A stretch of DNA of 64,000 bases. Origin: CBDFKF01 sp965248765 (GTDB lineage: Bacteria > Pseudomonadota > Alphaproteobacteria > VGEJ01). This document shows, piece by piece, positions 46,451 through 55,293 of this stretch; position 1 is the stretch's first letter, and each line of letters starts with the position of its first letter. The notes beneath the pieces were generated by a model. It saw only the letters and a program-made list of their open reading frames with translations. It was not told where the DNA came from and did not search any database. Location: contig CBDFKF010000004.1 of NCBI GenBank assembly GCA_965248765.1, positions 1,736,001-1,800,000 on the forward strand. The letters run 5' to 3'. The position numbers and the translations under genes were made by a program.

Positions 46451-47463
46451 ATGGCGATAAGCGACATCAGCGAACTCAGCGGGCCCCAGAAGGCGGCGAT
46501 CATGATGCTCGCCATGGGCGATGACCGCGCGGCGCGCATGTTCGGCATGATGGACGATGACGAGATCCGGGCGATTTCCGAGCACATGGTGAACCTCGGC
46601 GCCGTGGACTCCGAGGTCATCGAAGCGCTGATGCGCGAGTTCGTGGCGATGATGTCCCAGACCGGCGCCGTCGCCGGTACCTTTGAATCGACCGAGCGGC
46701 TGCTCGCCAAAGAGCTGGGCGAGGACCGCGTCAAAGAGATCATGGAAGAGCTGCGCGGGCCGGCCGGCCGCACCATGTGGGACAAACTCGGCAACGTGAA
46801 CGAGGAGGTGCTCGCCACTTATTTCAAGAACGAATACCCCCAGACCGTCGCCATCGTCCTATCCAAGGTCAAGGGCGACCACGCCGCGCGCGTCCTGGGC
46901 TCGCTGCCCGAGGATTTCGCGATGGAAGTCATCACCCGCATGCTGTCGATGGAGCCGGTAAAGAAAGAAGTCCTCGACAGCATCGAGAAGACGCTGCGGA
47001 GTGAGTTCATGAGCAATCTCTCGAGCACCTCGCGGATTGACTCCCATGAGGTCATGGCTGAGATATTCAACAGCTTCGACCGCTCGACCGAGCAGCGCTT
47101 CATGGCCGCGCTCGAGGAGCGCAGCCGCGATTCGGCGGAGCGCATCAAGGCCCTGATGTTCACGTTCGAGGATTTGATCAAGCTCGATCCGTCGAGCGTA
47201 CAGACGCTCCTGCGCAACGTTGAGAAGGCGACCCCGGGCTGGCGCTCAAGGGCGCCTCCGAGACCCTGCGCGATCTCTTCTTCAGCAACATGTCCGAGCG
47301 CGCCGGCAAGATTCTGCGCGAGGACATGGAGGCGATGGGGCCGGTGCGCCTGTCTGAGGTCGACGAGGCGCAGCTCAAGATGGGCAATTCTGCCAAGGAC
47401 CTCGCCGCCAAGGGCGAGATCGTCATCGCTGACGGCAGCGGCGAGGACGAGCTGATCTACTAG
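46451..47463 (+). CDS. fliG: Flagellar motor switch protein FliG (frameshift near 47229)
   Basis: Start MAISDISELSGPQKAAIMMLAMGDDRAARMF. Middle domain with the EHPQ-like region replaced by NEYPQTVAIVLSKVKGDHAARVLGSLPEDFAMEVITRM. The C-terminal torque domain begins MFTFEDLIKLDPSSVQTLLRNVEK. A one-base loss near 47229 puts the end (LALKGASETLRDLFFSNMSERAGKILREDMEAMGPVRLSEVDEAQ) in another frame that runs to 47463. Those are the charged residues that contact the stator, so the frame matters. No other flagellar gene is within the window. Confidence 0.8.
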
Positions 47464-47579
47464 CCGTGCCGGCGGCGCGCCGGGCCATCGCGTCGCCATA
47501 GCCCGAACCACCTCGATGTCAAGAACAGCGCCGCCCCGGCGGAGCCCCCCGGCAGAGCCCCCTGGCAGAGCCCTTGCCC

Positions 47580-48455
47580 TCAGTCGCCGGCCGCCTCGGA
47601 CATCACCGCTTCGCGCAGATCGACGTTGGACCGATCGACGTCCGTAAGGTCGGCGCCGGTCAGCGTCGTCGGTAAGGACTTCCCTGTTTCCGCGCCGTCG
47701 GCCCCCTTGATCGGGATCTTCTTCAGCTTGGCCACCGCGAGGCTCGCCCCGCGCAGGTTCGCATTGGTGAGGTTGGCGCCCGACAGATCCGCTTGGCGCA
47801 GGTTCGCCTGGCTGAGGTCGGCGCTGGTCAGGTTCGCCAGTACCAGCGCGGCGTTCGACAGGTTGGCCCGGGCGAGGTTGCAATTGCTGAGATCCGCGCC
47901 GCCCAACGATGCGTAGGACAGATCGACCCCGCTCAAATCGTGGCCGTTGAGGACCGCTCGCCGCCCCTCCGCCCCGTTCAAATCGACCCATACCGCATGG
48001 TCGCGGAGGATCGCTTGGACATCGCCGGGCAGGCTCGCGGTCTTGAGGTTGACCGTCGCCCCACTCGGATCGGCGCTACCAAAGTCCGTCCCCGCGAGCA
48101 ACGCGCCGCGCAGGTTGGCTCCCTGCAAAGCTGTGTGCGTAAGGGTCGCGCTCGCCAGGTTCGTGCCGACGAGATTCGCATCCTTGAGTTTGGCCGATGT
48201 CAGGTTCGCCCCGGACAGATCGGCGCCGCGCATGTCAACACGCCCCATCGAGGCTTCGCGACAGCTCGCCCTGACCATCGAAGCATTGCGTAGGTCCGCA
48301 TCCGAGAGATCGGCCCGATCCAAGGTGGAGCCGTCCAGCTTGGCGTCAGAGAGGTTGGTTCGGCTCTGCTGGGCACTCGAGGCGACCAGGGTGTTAACGG
48401 CGGAGGAATAATGCAGCACGCGGAGCGGCTGGGCGGTCCGGTCGCGGCGGCGCAA
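47580..48455 (-). CDS. Pentapeptide-repeat protein, N terminus probably cut by an IS
   Basis: Most of the 291 residues follow A(D/N)LxX: TNLSDAKLDGSTLDRADLSDADLRNASM, GADLSGANLTSAKLKDANLVGTNL, then a non-repeat linker AILRDHAVWVDLNGAEGRRAVLNG and a second block GVDLSYASLGGADLSNCNLARANLSN. This folds as a right-handed quadrilateral beta-helix. Neither motif nor neighbour fixes a role. The frame opens against the IS21 left end, so the natural start may be missing; a GTG near 48420 is an option. Confidence 0.7.
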   Translation of the reverse strand: MRRRDRTAQPLRVLHYSSAVNTLVASSAQQSRTNLSDAKLDGSTLDRADLSDADLRNASMVRASCREASMGRVDMRGADLSGANLTSAKLKDANLVGTNLASATLTHTALQGANLRGALLAGTDFGSADPSGATVNLKTASLPGDVQAILRDHAVWVDLNGAEGRRAVLNGHDLSGVDLSYASLGGADLSNCNLARANLSNAALVLANLTSADLSQANLRQADLSGANLTNANLRGASLAVAKLKKIPIKGADGAETGKSLPTTLTGADLTDVDRSNVDLREAVMSEAAGD

Positions 48456-48814
48456 AATTGCGCCACCTATAGCCCCTTGTCGGTTGTGGTGAGGGGCATG
48501 AGATGTACGGCGTGGAGCTCTATGCGGCGGTTCGTCTGGCGGTTGTCGACGAGGGTCTGAGCCATCACGATGCGGGCCGTCGGTTCGGCATCGACCGCCG
48601 GACGGTGAAGAAGATGCTGAGCTATTCGGCGCCGCCGGGCTACCGGCGGACCAAGCCGGTCCGGCGGCCCAAGCTGGATGGGTTCACCGGCATCGTCGAC
48701 GCGATCCTGGAGGCGGACACGGATCCGGACGTGCCGCGCAAGCAGCGCCACACGGCGCACCGGATCTTCGAGCGGCTGCGGGACGAGCACGGGTTCGCCG
48801 GCGGCTATACCATG

Positions 48815-48844
48815 CAGACCGTGTGGAAACTCTGGGTGGCGGGG
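48815..48844. repeat. Left terminal inverted repeat of the nested IS
   Basis: 30 bp starting CAGACCGTGTGGAAAC and ending in GGGTGGCGGGG, exactly complementary to the right end. Confidence 0.85.
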
Positions 48845-48976
48845 ATGGAGGTTTAGGTAACCATGATTTGCGGCGATCCCACGTAATCTGGCGGTTTGGC
48901 GCCGGTAGCCCTGTGGAAGGGGCTCCAGGCCTCCGTGGATCGATGTGCGGCGCTCGATTTTGGCCTGATTCCCGTC

Positions 48977-50303
48977 TCATGCCCTCGCGGCGGCGATCAA
49001 GGCGGGAACACCTACCAGCGAGATCGCGCGGCGGATGTTGTAAGCCAGCGCCGTGATGCTGAACTCGCCGCGCACGTTCTCCAGCCGCCGGGTCAGGAAG
49101 GCACCCTGGCCCATCCATTGTTTGATTGAGCCGAAGGGATGCTCGACGCTTTCACGGCGCGCATCGAGCAGCTCCGGGCGGGCCGCCAATCGTTCTGCCA
49201 TGCGCTCCAGGATCGCTTCGGCGCTTGCGCTTGCTGTGTAGCGCCAGGCGTTGGCCGTCGGGGCAGATGTAAATGTCCTCGCCGCCGTCATAGCGGAAGC
49301 GTTCCTTGGGAAAGAGCCCCTGGCTCACCGTGGATCCGCGCTGGGGCTTGGGCACATGCGGCACGACGCCGGCATTCTCGCAGGCCTCGATATCCTCGAT
49401 CTTGAAGTAGCCCGCGTCGGCGACCGCGTCGATCCAATCGACGGCCAGGTTCCGACGGGCCACCACCGCCGTCTCGGCCAATAGACCGAGATCGCTGACC
49501 TTGTTATGGACCTGCTGCTCGGCGATCAGTTTGTGCTTGGCGTCCACGGCGATCTGAATGTTGTAGCCGACACCGACCCGGGTCTCGGCGTACATCGCCC
49601 GGCTGTCCGGATCCGTCAAAGAGAGCTGGTCCTCGCCACTCGCAGCCAGCGCGTCTCGATGTTCCTCAAACCGCTCACGCCGCCCTTGGATCGCAGCGAT
49701 CTTCTCCTGGATATGCTCCACCTCGCCGCCGCCGGTGCCGCCCTCGTCTTGCTCGTCGGCCTCGTCGAGCCGGTCGAGATAACGCGACAACCTCTCGTCG
49801 CTCTCGGCCAACGCCTTCGCCAGCTTCGCTTTGGTGAAGTTCCGCTTCCGGCTGTTCACTGCCTTGATCCGTGTACCGTCAACCGCCACCAGCTCGCGTC
49901 CGAACAGCTCCAGTTCGCGGCATAGCCTCACGAACTCCCGAAACACCTGTCGGAAGGCCGCCCGATTGATCCGCCGGAAATCGGCGATCGTCTTGAAGTC
50001 TGGCGACAAACGCCGCAACAGCCAGATCACTTCGAGATTACGCTTGCTCTCTGCCTCCAGCCGGCGGCTCGAACGTACCCGATTGAGATAGCCGTATATG
50101 TAGAGCTTCAGCAGGTCCGCCGGATCGTAGCCGGGACGACCTATCGCCTTCGCCGCGGCGCGCTCGAAACCAGCGGCCGCTAGGTCCAAACCATCCACGA
50201 AGGCATCGATGAAACGGACCGGGTTATCCCGGCCCACGTAATCGTCCACTGCTTCCGGCAGAAGCAGAACCTGAGAGCGGTCAACGCCAGGAATGTGTCT
50301 CAT
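48977..50303 (-). pseudogene. IS1182-family transposase with internal deletion
   Basis: N terminus MRHIPGVDRSQVLLLPEAVDDYVGRDNPVRFIDAFVD, then GYDPADLLKLYIYGYLNRVRSSRRLEAESKRN, the catalytic Asp in ELVAVDGTRIKA and a second in GYNIQIAVDAKH. The C terminus, in another frame, contains VEHPFGSIKQWMGQGAFLTRRLENVRGEFSITALAYNIRRAI (the Glu block). Between them, near 49200-49230, the usual cysteine-rich stretch after CPDGQ is missing and the frame changes. The enzyme is therefore inactive. Confidence 0.8.
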
Positions 50304-50339
50304 GGCGGACCCTAACATCGCCATGAGACGGACGGAATC

Positions 50340-50369
50340 CCCCGCCACCCAGAGTTTCCACACGGTCTG
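50340..50369. repeat. Right terminal inverted repeat of the nested IS
   Basis: Exact complement of 48815-48844. A CATG duplicate follows directly. Confidence 0.85.
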
Positions 50370-51401
50370 CATGGTGAAGGACTATGTGCGTTCCCGGCGG
50401 CAGTCGACGCGCGAGGCTTTCGTTCCACTGCATCACCCGCCGGGCCACGCCCAGGTCGACTTCGGCGAGGCGGTGGTGGAGCTGCCGGGCCGGCGCGAGA
50501 AGGTTGCCTTCTTCTGCCTGATCCTGCCCCATTCCAATGTCTGGTTCGTGAAGGCCTCCCCCCGGGAGACGACGGAGGCATTCCTGGACGGCCATGTCAG
50601 CGCCTTCGCCTTCCTCGGCGGGGTTCCGCGCTCGATCCTCTACGACAACACGACCCTGGCGGTGGCGCGGATCCTGGGCGACGGCACGCGCCTCAGGACG
50701 CAGGCGTTCTCACATCTTCAGTCGCACTATCTGTTCCGCGACCGCTTCGGCAGGGGAGCAGGCGGCGGCGCTGCTCGCCGATCTCGAGGCCCTGCGTGAT
50801 CTGCCGGCGGTTCCCTTCGAGGCCTGCGAGCATGTGCCGGGCCAGGTCTCGTCGACGGCCCTGGTGCGCTACCGGCTGGTGGACTACTCGGCACCGGCGG
50901 TGCACGCCCACAAGAAGGTGACGGTCAAGGGCTATGTCGACCGGGTCGAGATCGCGCTCGGCGCCGAGATCGTCGCCCGCCATCGGCGCAGCTATGTCCG
51001 CGGCGACGTCGTCTACGACCCGCTGCACTATCTGTCGCTGCTGGAGAAGAAGCCGGGCGCCCTGGACCAGGCGGCGCCGCTGAGAGGGTGGAAGCTCGAT
51101 CCGGCCTTCGACACGTTGCGCCGCCTCCTCAAGGCGCGCTTCGGGCCGCGCGGCAAGCGCGAATACATCCAGGTGCTGCGCCTGCACGAAGACTTCCCGG
51201 AACCGCAGGTGGCGGCCGCGGTGCGCGACGCGGTGAAGCGCCGCCTGATCGGCTTCGACGCCGTCAAGCACCTGCTGCTGGCCCGCATCGAGAGGCGGCC
51301 CGTGCATCTCGACCTGTCGCGCTATCCGCACCTGCCCCAGCCCTTCGTCGCCGCCACGCGGAGCGCCGACTACGCCACCCCGCTGGCCGGTGGGGCCGGC
51401 C

Positions 51402-52166
51402 ATGGTTGAGGCCCCCCGCATCCTGCTCGAACATCACCTGAAGAGGCTGAAGCTGCCGACCTTCCTGCGGGAATACGAGAAACTGGCGCGCCGGTGCGCG
51501 GCCGAGGGCCTGGATCATGTGCGGTTCCTGGCCCGGCTGGTGGAGATGGAGCTGATCGACCGCGAGCGCCGCCTCGTCGAGCGGCTTATCAAGCAGGCCG
51601 GGTTCCCTGTCGTCAAACAGCTTGAGAGCTTCGATTTCAAGGCGATCCCGGCGCTCAACAAGATGCTGGTGCTGGATCTCGCGCGCGGCGAGTATATCGC
51701 GCGCCGCGAGAACCTAATCCTGCTCGGCCCGAGCGGCGTCGGCAAGACCCATGTCGCTCTCGCCCTCGGCCTCGCCGCCTGCCACAAGGGCCTCGGCGTG
51801 CGCTTCGCCACAGCCTCCCATCTGGTCCACGAGCTGATCGAGGCGCGCGACGAGAAGAGGCTGCTCCGCCTCCAGGCCCAGCTCGCCAGGGTCAATCTCC
51901 TGATCGTCGACGAGCTCGGCTACGGGCCCCTGTCGCAGACCAGAAGCGAGCTGCTGTTCGACGTCTTCAGCCGGCACTACGAGAACGGCGCCACCATCGT
52001 GACCTCAAACCTGCCCTTCCAGGAATGGACGACGGTGTTCGCCAGCGAGCGCCTCACCGGCGCGCTGCTCGACCGCATCACCCACCATGGCCATATCCTG
52101 GAGATCAACGGCGAGAGCTACCGCCTCAAGCAGAGCCGGTCACGACGCCGGCAACCGTCCGAATAA
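51402..52166 (+). CDS. istB: IS21 helper ATPase IstB
   Basis: 254 residues: HHLKRLKLPTFLREYEKLARRCAAEGLDHVRFLARLVEME, Walker A LLGPSGVGKTHVALALG, Walker B LLIVDELGYGPLS and TSNLPFQEWTTVFASERLTGALLDRITHHGHILEINGESYRL. It selects targets for IstA. The ATG lies 8 bp inside the istA end. The frame is intact, although IstA is not. Confidence 0.92.
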   Translation: MVEAPRILLEHHLKRLKLPTFLREYEKLARRCAAEGLDHVRFLARLVEMELIDRERRLVERLIKQAGFPVVKQLESFDFKAIPALNKMLVLDLARGEYIARRENLILLGPSGVGKTHVALALGLAACHKGLGVRFATASHLVHELIEARDEKRLLRLQAQLARVNLLIVDELGYGPLSQTRSELLFDVFSRHYENGATIVTSNLPFQEWTTVFASERLTGALLDRITHHGHILEINGESYRLKQSRSRRRQPSE

Positions 52167-52264
52167 CCCCCCGCTTGTCCCCGTCGGCCCACAGCCCCCT
52201 CCCGTGGACTACGGGGACAAGCTACCACCCAGCCCGCAGTACATTTTTACCGTCGCCGTTGACA

Positions 52265-52406
52265 GACCATTCAGCGGGTTCGGACCGTTGCGTATCAATA
52301 CGCCGTTGAGATCCCGCGGAAGAGCCCCGACGACCGGGGGCGCTGCGATGTCGACCTCATCGACGACGGGGGCGAGTGCGCCCTGGTTCAGATTGGGCGT
52401 GATCAT
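52265..52406 (-). pseudogene. Carotenoid oxygenase N-terminal fragment
   Basis: The minus strand gives MITPNLNQGALAPVVDEVDIAAPPVVGALPRDLNGVLIRNGPNPLNG, the beginning of an RPE65/carotenoid cleavage dioxygenase (PxxG-hP-DLNG-hhRNGPNP signature). The sequence is cut after GPNPLN by the IS21 right terminus. The remaining ~450 residues, with the Fe-binding His, are absent from the window. It lay 18 bp downstream of the marR-type gene on the same strand. Confidence 0.75.
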
Positions 52407-52424
52407 CTGGGTCTCAAGCGCGGC

Positions 52425-52856
52425 TTATGGAGCTCCCAGGTCGTTGAGAAACCGCATCAGCGGCTCGCGCTCGACCGCGTGCAGCGGTAGCCGGGCGATC
52501 ACGTCGTCCACCGCCCACTGGGCGTCCGCGAGCAGCTCGGTGCCGGCCGGCGTCAGCCGCGCGATACTGCGCCGGGCGTCGCGATCGCTCTTCTCGGTGG
52601 TCACGATGCCAAGCTTCTCCAGCGGTTTCAGCGCCCGGGTTACCGCCGAGGGCGTCAGTCCCACCGCGGCCGCCAGCTCAACCCGCATCGCCGCGCCGTC
52701 GTGCAGCTTCGACAGCGCGCGCAGCAGGTAGTACTCGCTGAAGCTGATACCGCGGGTGTGCGACAGGGCGAGGTCGAGGCGGCGCTCCACCCGGGCCGCC
52801 GTCTCGAGCAGGGTGAGCACGAGAGTCACATCGTCACGATTAGGAGCTTGATTCAT
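52425..52856 (-). CDS. MarR-family regulator
   Basis: 143 residues with the winged helix ISFSEYYLLRALSKLHDGAAMRVELAAAVGLTPSAVTRALKPLEKLGIVTTEKSDRDARRSIARLTPAGTELL. It likely bound near its own start and controlled the carotenoid oxygenase gene that followed, now truncated. Confidence 0.88.
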   Translation of the reverse strand: MNQAPNRDDVTLVLTLLETAARVERRLDLALSHTRGISFSEYYLLRALSKLHDGAAMRVELAAAVGLTPSAVTRALKPLEKLGIVTTEKSDRDARRSIARLTPAGTELLADAQWAVDDVIARLPLHAVEREPLMRFLNDLGAP

Positions 52857-52876
52857 ACGTGAATAATACGTGAATA
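52851..52876. promoter_or_regulatory. Candidate MarR operator
   Basis: Two direct copies of TACGTGAATA 11 bp apart, the first inside ATTCA-TACG-TGAAT (5-bp inverted arms). It overlaps the marR-type start codon, consistent with autorepression. Confidence 0.5.
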
Positions 52877-52961
52877 GTCATGTATTGTAACGCTAAAATC
52901 CGGCGGGTGCGGAGACAGGAGCCATGTGAGGGGGACGCTTGCGCGCGTTCCGGGCGGCGAC

Positions 52962-53813
52962 TCAATGCGCCAATAGCACCGGTATCTGGGCCGCCGACAG
53001 GATGTGCTGGGTGGCCCCGCCGAAGATCATCTGACGGAACCGGCTGTGGGTGTAGGCGCCTTTGATCAGAAGGTCCGCGCCGACCGAGGTCGCTTCCGCC
53101 AGAATAGCCTCGCCGACCGTCCTGCCTTTGGCGACATCGACATGCCGCGCGGTCGCGCGGATGCCGTTGCCGATCAGATGGGAGGCGACCTCGTCGCCGC
53201 TCGGCCCGGCCACCATACCGCCCTCAACGGAGAGGACCGCGACCGACTCAGCAGCCTCCAGCAGCGGCATGGACAGGGCGATGGCGCGCGCCGTCTCGGT
53301 GCTGCCATTCCAGGCGATGACGACGCAGCGGCCAACCTCATCTGTCGGTGCCGCCGGCGCCAGCAGAACCGGGCGCCCGCTCTCGAACAACGCCGCCTCG
53401 CAGGTCGTCAGCCATTTATCGGGCGATGGGATCAGCGAGCGTCCCATGGCGATCATGTCAAAAAGGCGGCCGTGCGAGGCGACCGCCTCCCGCTCCAAGC
53501 CCTCCATCTCCTGCCAGCTCGCGCTCGGCCGCGCTTCTTCACCGGCCGCACCGACCACCGGTACGCCGTGGCGCTCGGCCGTGGCGCGGAATCGCGTCCT
53601 CGCGCCTTCGGCCTGCTGCTCATCTTCGTTTTCCTGCCATTCGATGTAGCCCGGCGGAATCGCCATCTCGCCGGCCGCCACGACCTGGGGCGGTTCGTGC
53701 ACATAAAGCCCGGTGATGTGGCTGCCGAAACGCCGACCGATGGAAGCCGCCGCCGAGAACGCTGCCCCGGCCCGATCGTCGTCTTGAAACACCAGGAGGA
53801 TGGATTTCATCAT
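52962..53813 (-). CDS. Universal stress protein with two UspA domains
   Basis: 283 residues: MMKSILLVFQDDDRAGAAFSAAASIGRRFGSHITGLYVHEPP (first domain), then GRCVVIAWNGSTETARAIALSMPLLEAAESVAVLSVEGG and GADLLIKGAYTHSRFRQMIFGGATQHILSAAQIPVLLAH (second). The G-2x-G-9x-G(S/T) ATP motif survives as GAYTHSRFRQMIFGGATQH. A cytoplasmic stress protein. An alternative start is one codon later. Confidence 0.85.
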   Translation of the reverse strand: MMKSILLVFQDDDRAGAAFSAAASIGRRFGSHITGLYVHEPPQVVAAGEMAIPPGYIEWQENEDEQQAEGARTRFRATAERHGVPVVGAAGEEARPSASWQEMEGLEREAVASHGRLFDMIAMGRSLIPSPDKWLTTCEAALFESGRPVLLAPAAPTDEVGRCVVIAWNGSTETARAIALSMPLLEAAESVAVLSVEGGMVAGPSGDEVASHLIGNGIRATARHVDVAKGRTVGEAILAEATSVGADLLIKGAYTHSRFRQMIFGGATQHILSAAQIPVLLAH

Positions 53814-53977
53814 CGCCGGACATCCCCGCGCGTCCCCGAGTGCGAGAGAGAATACGCCTTTCGGCAAAGGCGATCACGCCCCGATCGCGATGCCGTGGGC
53901 AGGCCCGTTGTCGACCGATTGACCGGGGCCCGGTCGCGGTCCCACACTGGACTCTGCGAGGCCACCCGGACGCCACC

Positions 53978-54841
53978 ATGACCACACGCGCAGACATCGA
54001 CGCAGCGCGCTTCCAGCGCGACGGTTTCCTGTTTCCTATCGACATCATGAGCCGCACCGAGGCGGCCAAGCACCGGGCCGAGGTGGAAGGCTTGGAGGCG
54101 CGCTTCGCTACCGCCGGCGCGCTGCCGCGAACCACCGCCAAGTACTTCCGGATCAACGCGCACCTGGTCGTCGCGCGGGTGGCGAGCCTGTCGCGCGATC
54201 CGCGCATCCTCGATGCCGTCGAGGCGGTGCTGGGCCGGGACCTCCTGGTCTGGAGCAGCGAGCTGTTCATCAAGGAGGCGGGCACACAGAAGATCGTCAC
54301 CTGGCACCAGGACCTGACGTACTGGGGCCTCGGCGCTACCGATGACGAAGTGACGGCCTGGTTGGCGCTGTCGCCGTCGACGCCGCACAGCGGCTGCATG
54401 CGGTTCGTCGCGGGCAGCCACAAGAACGACATTCTGCCGCACCACGACACCTTCGCCGCGGACAACCTGCTGTCGCGTGGCCAGGTCCTCACGGTCGCTG
54501 TCGACGAGGCGGAGGCCACCGACGTGATGCTCGAGCCGGGCCAGATGTCGCTGCATCACGGCCGCATGTTCCATTCCTCGGGGCCGAACCGCTCGGCCGA
54601 GCGCCGTATCGGTCTCGCGATCCGCTACATCACGCCGGCGGTGCGCCAGCACGTGGGCGATCGCGACTACGCAATGCCGGTGCGCGGCACCGATAGCCAA
54701 CGCCATTTCGTGCACGTCGAGGGCGCCAGCGCCGATTTCGCGGCCGCCGATCTCACCTTTTACGAACAGGTGTTGGCGGATAAGGCCAAGACCTTGGGAC
54801 AAGGCGCCGAGCAGGGCTTGAACCTCTACCGGCCGTCCTGA
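53978..54841 (+). CDS. Phytanoyl-CoA dioxygenase family protein
   Basis: 287 residues. Iron ligands H-x-D in T-W-H-Q-D-L-T-Y-W and a distal His in LHHGRMFHSSGPN, with the 2-oxoglutarate Arg in ERRIGLAIRY. The AWLALSPSTPHSGCMRFVAGSHK block is typical of PhyH proteins acting on small molecules. A non-heme iron/2OG dioxygenase; substrate unknown. The N terminus MTTRADIDAARFQRDGFLFPIDI is standard for the family. Confidence 0.87.
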   Translation: MTTRADIDAARFQRDGFLFPIDIMSRTEAAKHRAEVEGLEARFATAGALPRTTAKYFRINAHLVVARVASLSRDPRILDAVEAVLGRDLLVWSSELFIKEAGTQKIVTWHQDLTYWGLGATDDEVTAWLALSPSTPHSGCMRFVAGSHKNDILPHHDTFAADNLLSRGQVLTVAVDEAEATDVMLEPGQMSLHHGRMFHSSGPNRSAERRIGLAIRYITPAVRQHVGDRDYAMPVRGTDSQRHFVHVEGASADFAAADLTFYEQVLADKAKTLGQGAEQGLNLYRPS

Positions 54842-54872
54842 CCGCGGTTTTCGTGCGGCGCATAAGAACCCC

Positions 54873-54935
54873 ATGCGAGACCTGCTCGATCTCGACCGCT
54901 ATCCGCTCCATGACCTGATGAGCCCTGCATTTCAG
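54873..54935 (+). pseudogene. N-terminal stub of a 2OG-Fe(II) oxygenase
   Basis: MRDLLDLDRYPLHDLMSPAF resembles the opening of a proteobacterial 2OG oxygenase family (DLLDLDRYPLD-P-SPA). The match stops after about 20 residues and what follows has no protein-like pattern. The fragment is short, so confidence is low. Confidence 0.35.
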
Positions 54936-55293
54936 GATAGTCCGTATCCGCGTGAGGTCCGGCGCTTTAGCGTTCAGCGTCGCTGGGAGCCTGCGTTCGA
55001 CGCGATCGGATGCCACGGAGAACTCCTGCCGCCGCGAATGTTCGCCTCGATGATGCCTCTATGCGCTATCCAGAGTCCACGCGATCAACGGCTAAGAGTC
55101 AGGGGCGGACCAACTGCGCGCCGTTATCTACGGCCGCTTTCGAGCGGAAAGCGGACTCCCGAGACCTAGAGGTCTGCTTGCGGCACTCTGGCTACAGATA
55201 CCAACTACTTCGTGTACATCCTATATAACAGCCCCACTGACGCAGGCGCACCTCGCTTGCGAAAGACGACTTCCCTAGATCAGGATTCCACCG
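54936..55293. other. Gene-free stretch
   Basis: No frame here reads like a known protein and no hairpin repeat or promoter pair stands out. Base composition is mixed and lower in GC near 55180-55240. It separates two truncated genes and may be decayed sequence. Confidence 0.4.

Larger units (their letters stand above)
48815..50369 (-). mobile_element. IS1182-type element nested in istA
   Basis: 1555 bp with perfect 30-bp terminal inverted repeats (48815-48844 and 50340-50369) and flanking CATG at 48811-48814 and 50370-50373, consistent with a 4-bp target duplication. It holds a single minus-strand transposase. Confidence 0.85.
48503..51409 (+). pseudogene. istA: IS21 transposase IstA, disrupted
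   Basis: N-terminal part 48503-48814 (MYGVELYAAVRLAVVDEGLSHHDAGRRFGIDRRTVKKML, the HTH). The rest resumes at 50374 (VKDYVRSRRQSTREAFVPLHHPPGHAQVDFGEA, first catalytic Asp, then FLGGVPRSILYDN). Removing 48815-50373 restores the frame exactly. A second lesion near 50750 both shifts frame and removes the region that normally carries the rest of the catalytic core; the C terminus resumes at EQAAALLADLEALRDLP. Non-functional. Confidence 0.8.
48440..52264 (+). mobile_element. IS21-family element, inactivated and interrupted by a second IS
   Basis: Carries istA and istB in the standard overlapping order. The right end is placed at 52264 because the reverse strand there starts TGTCAACGGCGACGG and the coding sequence of a carotenoid oxygenase resumes at 52265. 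The left end is near 48440, where a diverged CGGCG-CAAAATTG stretch resembles the right terminus. I see no target duplication at the outer ends, so one flank has been deleted. Confidence 0.75.

Noticed and set aside
47229..47245. Programmed frameshift in fliG
   Set aside because: No slippery heptamer is present at the frame change, and fliG is not known to need one; a simple indel is more likely.
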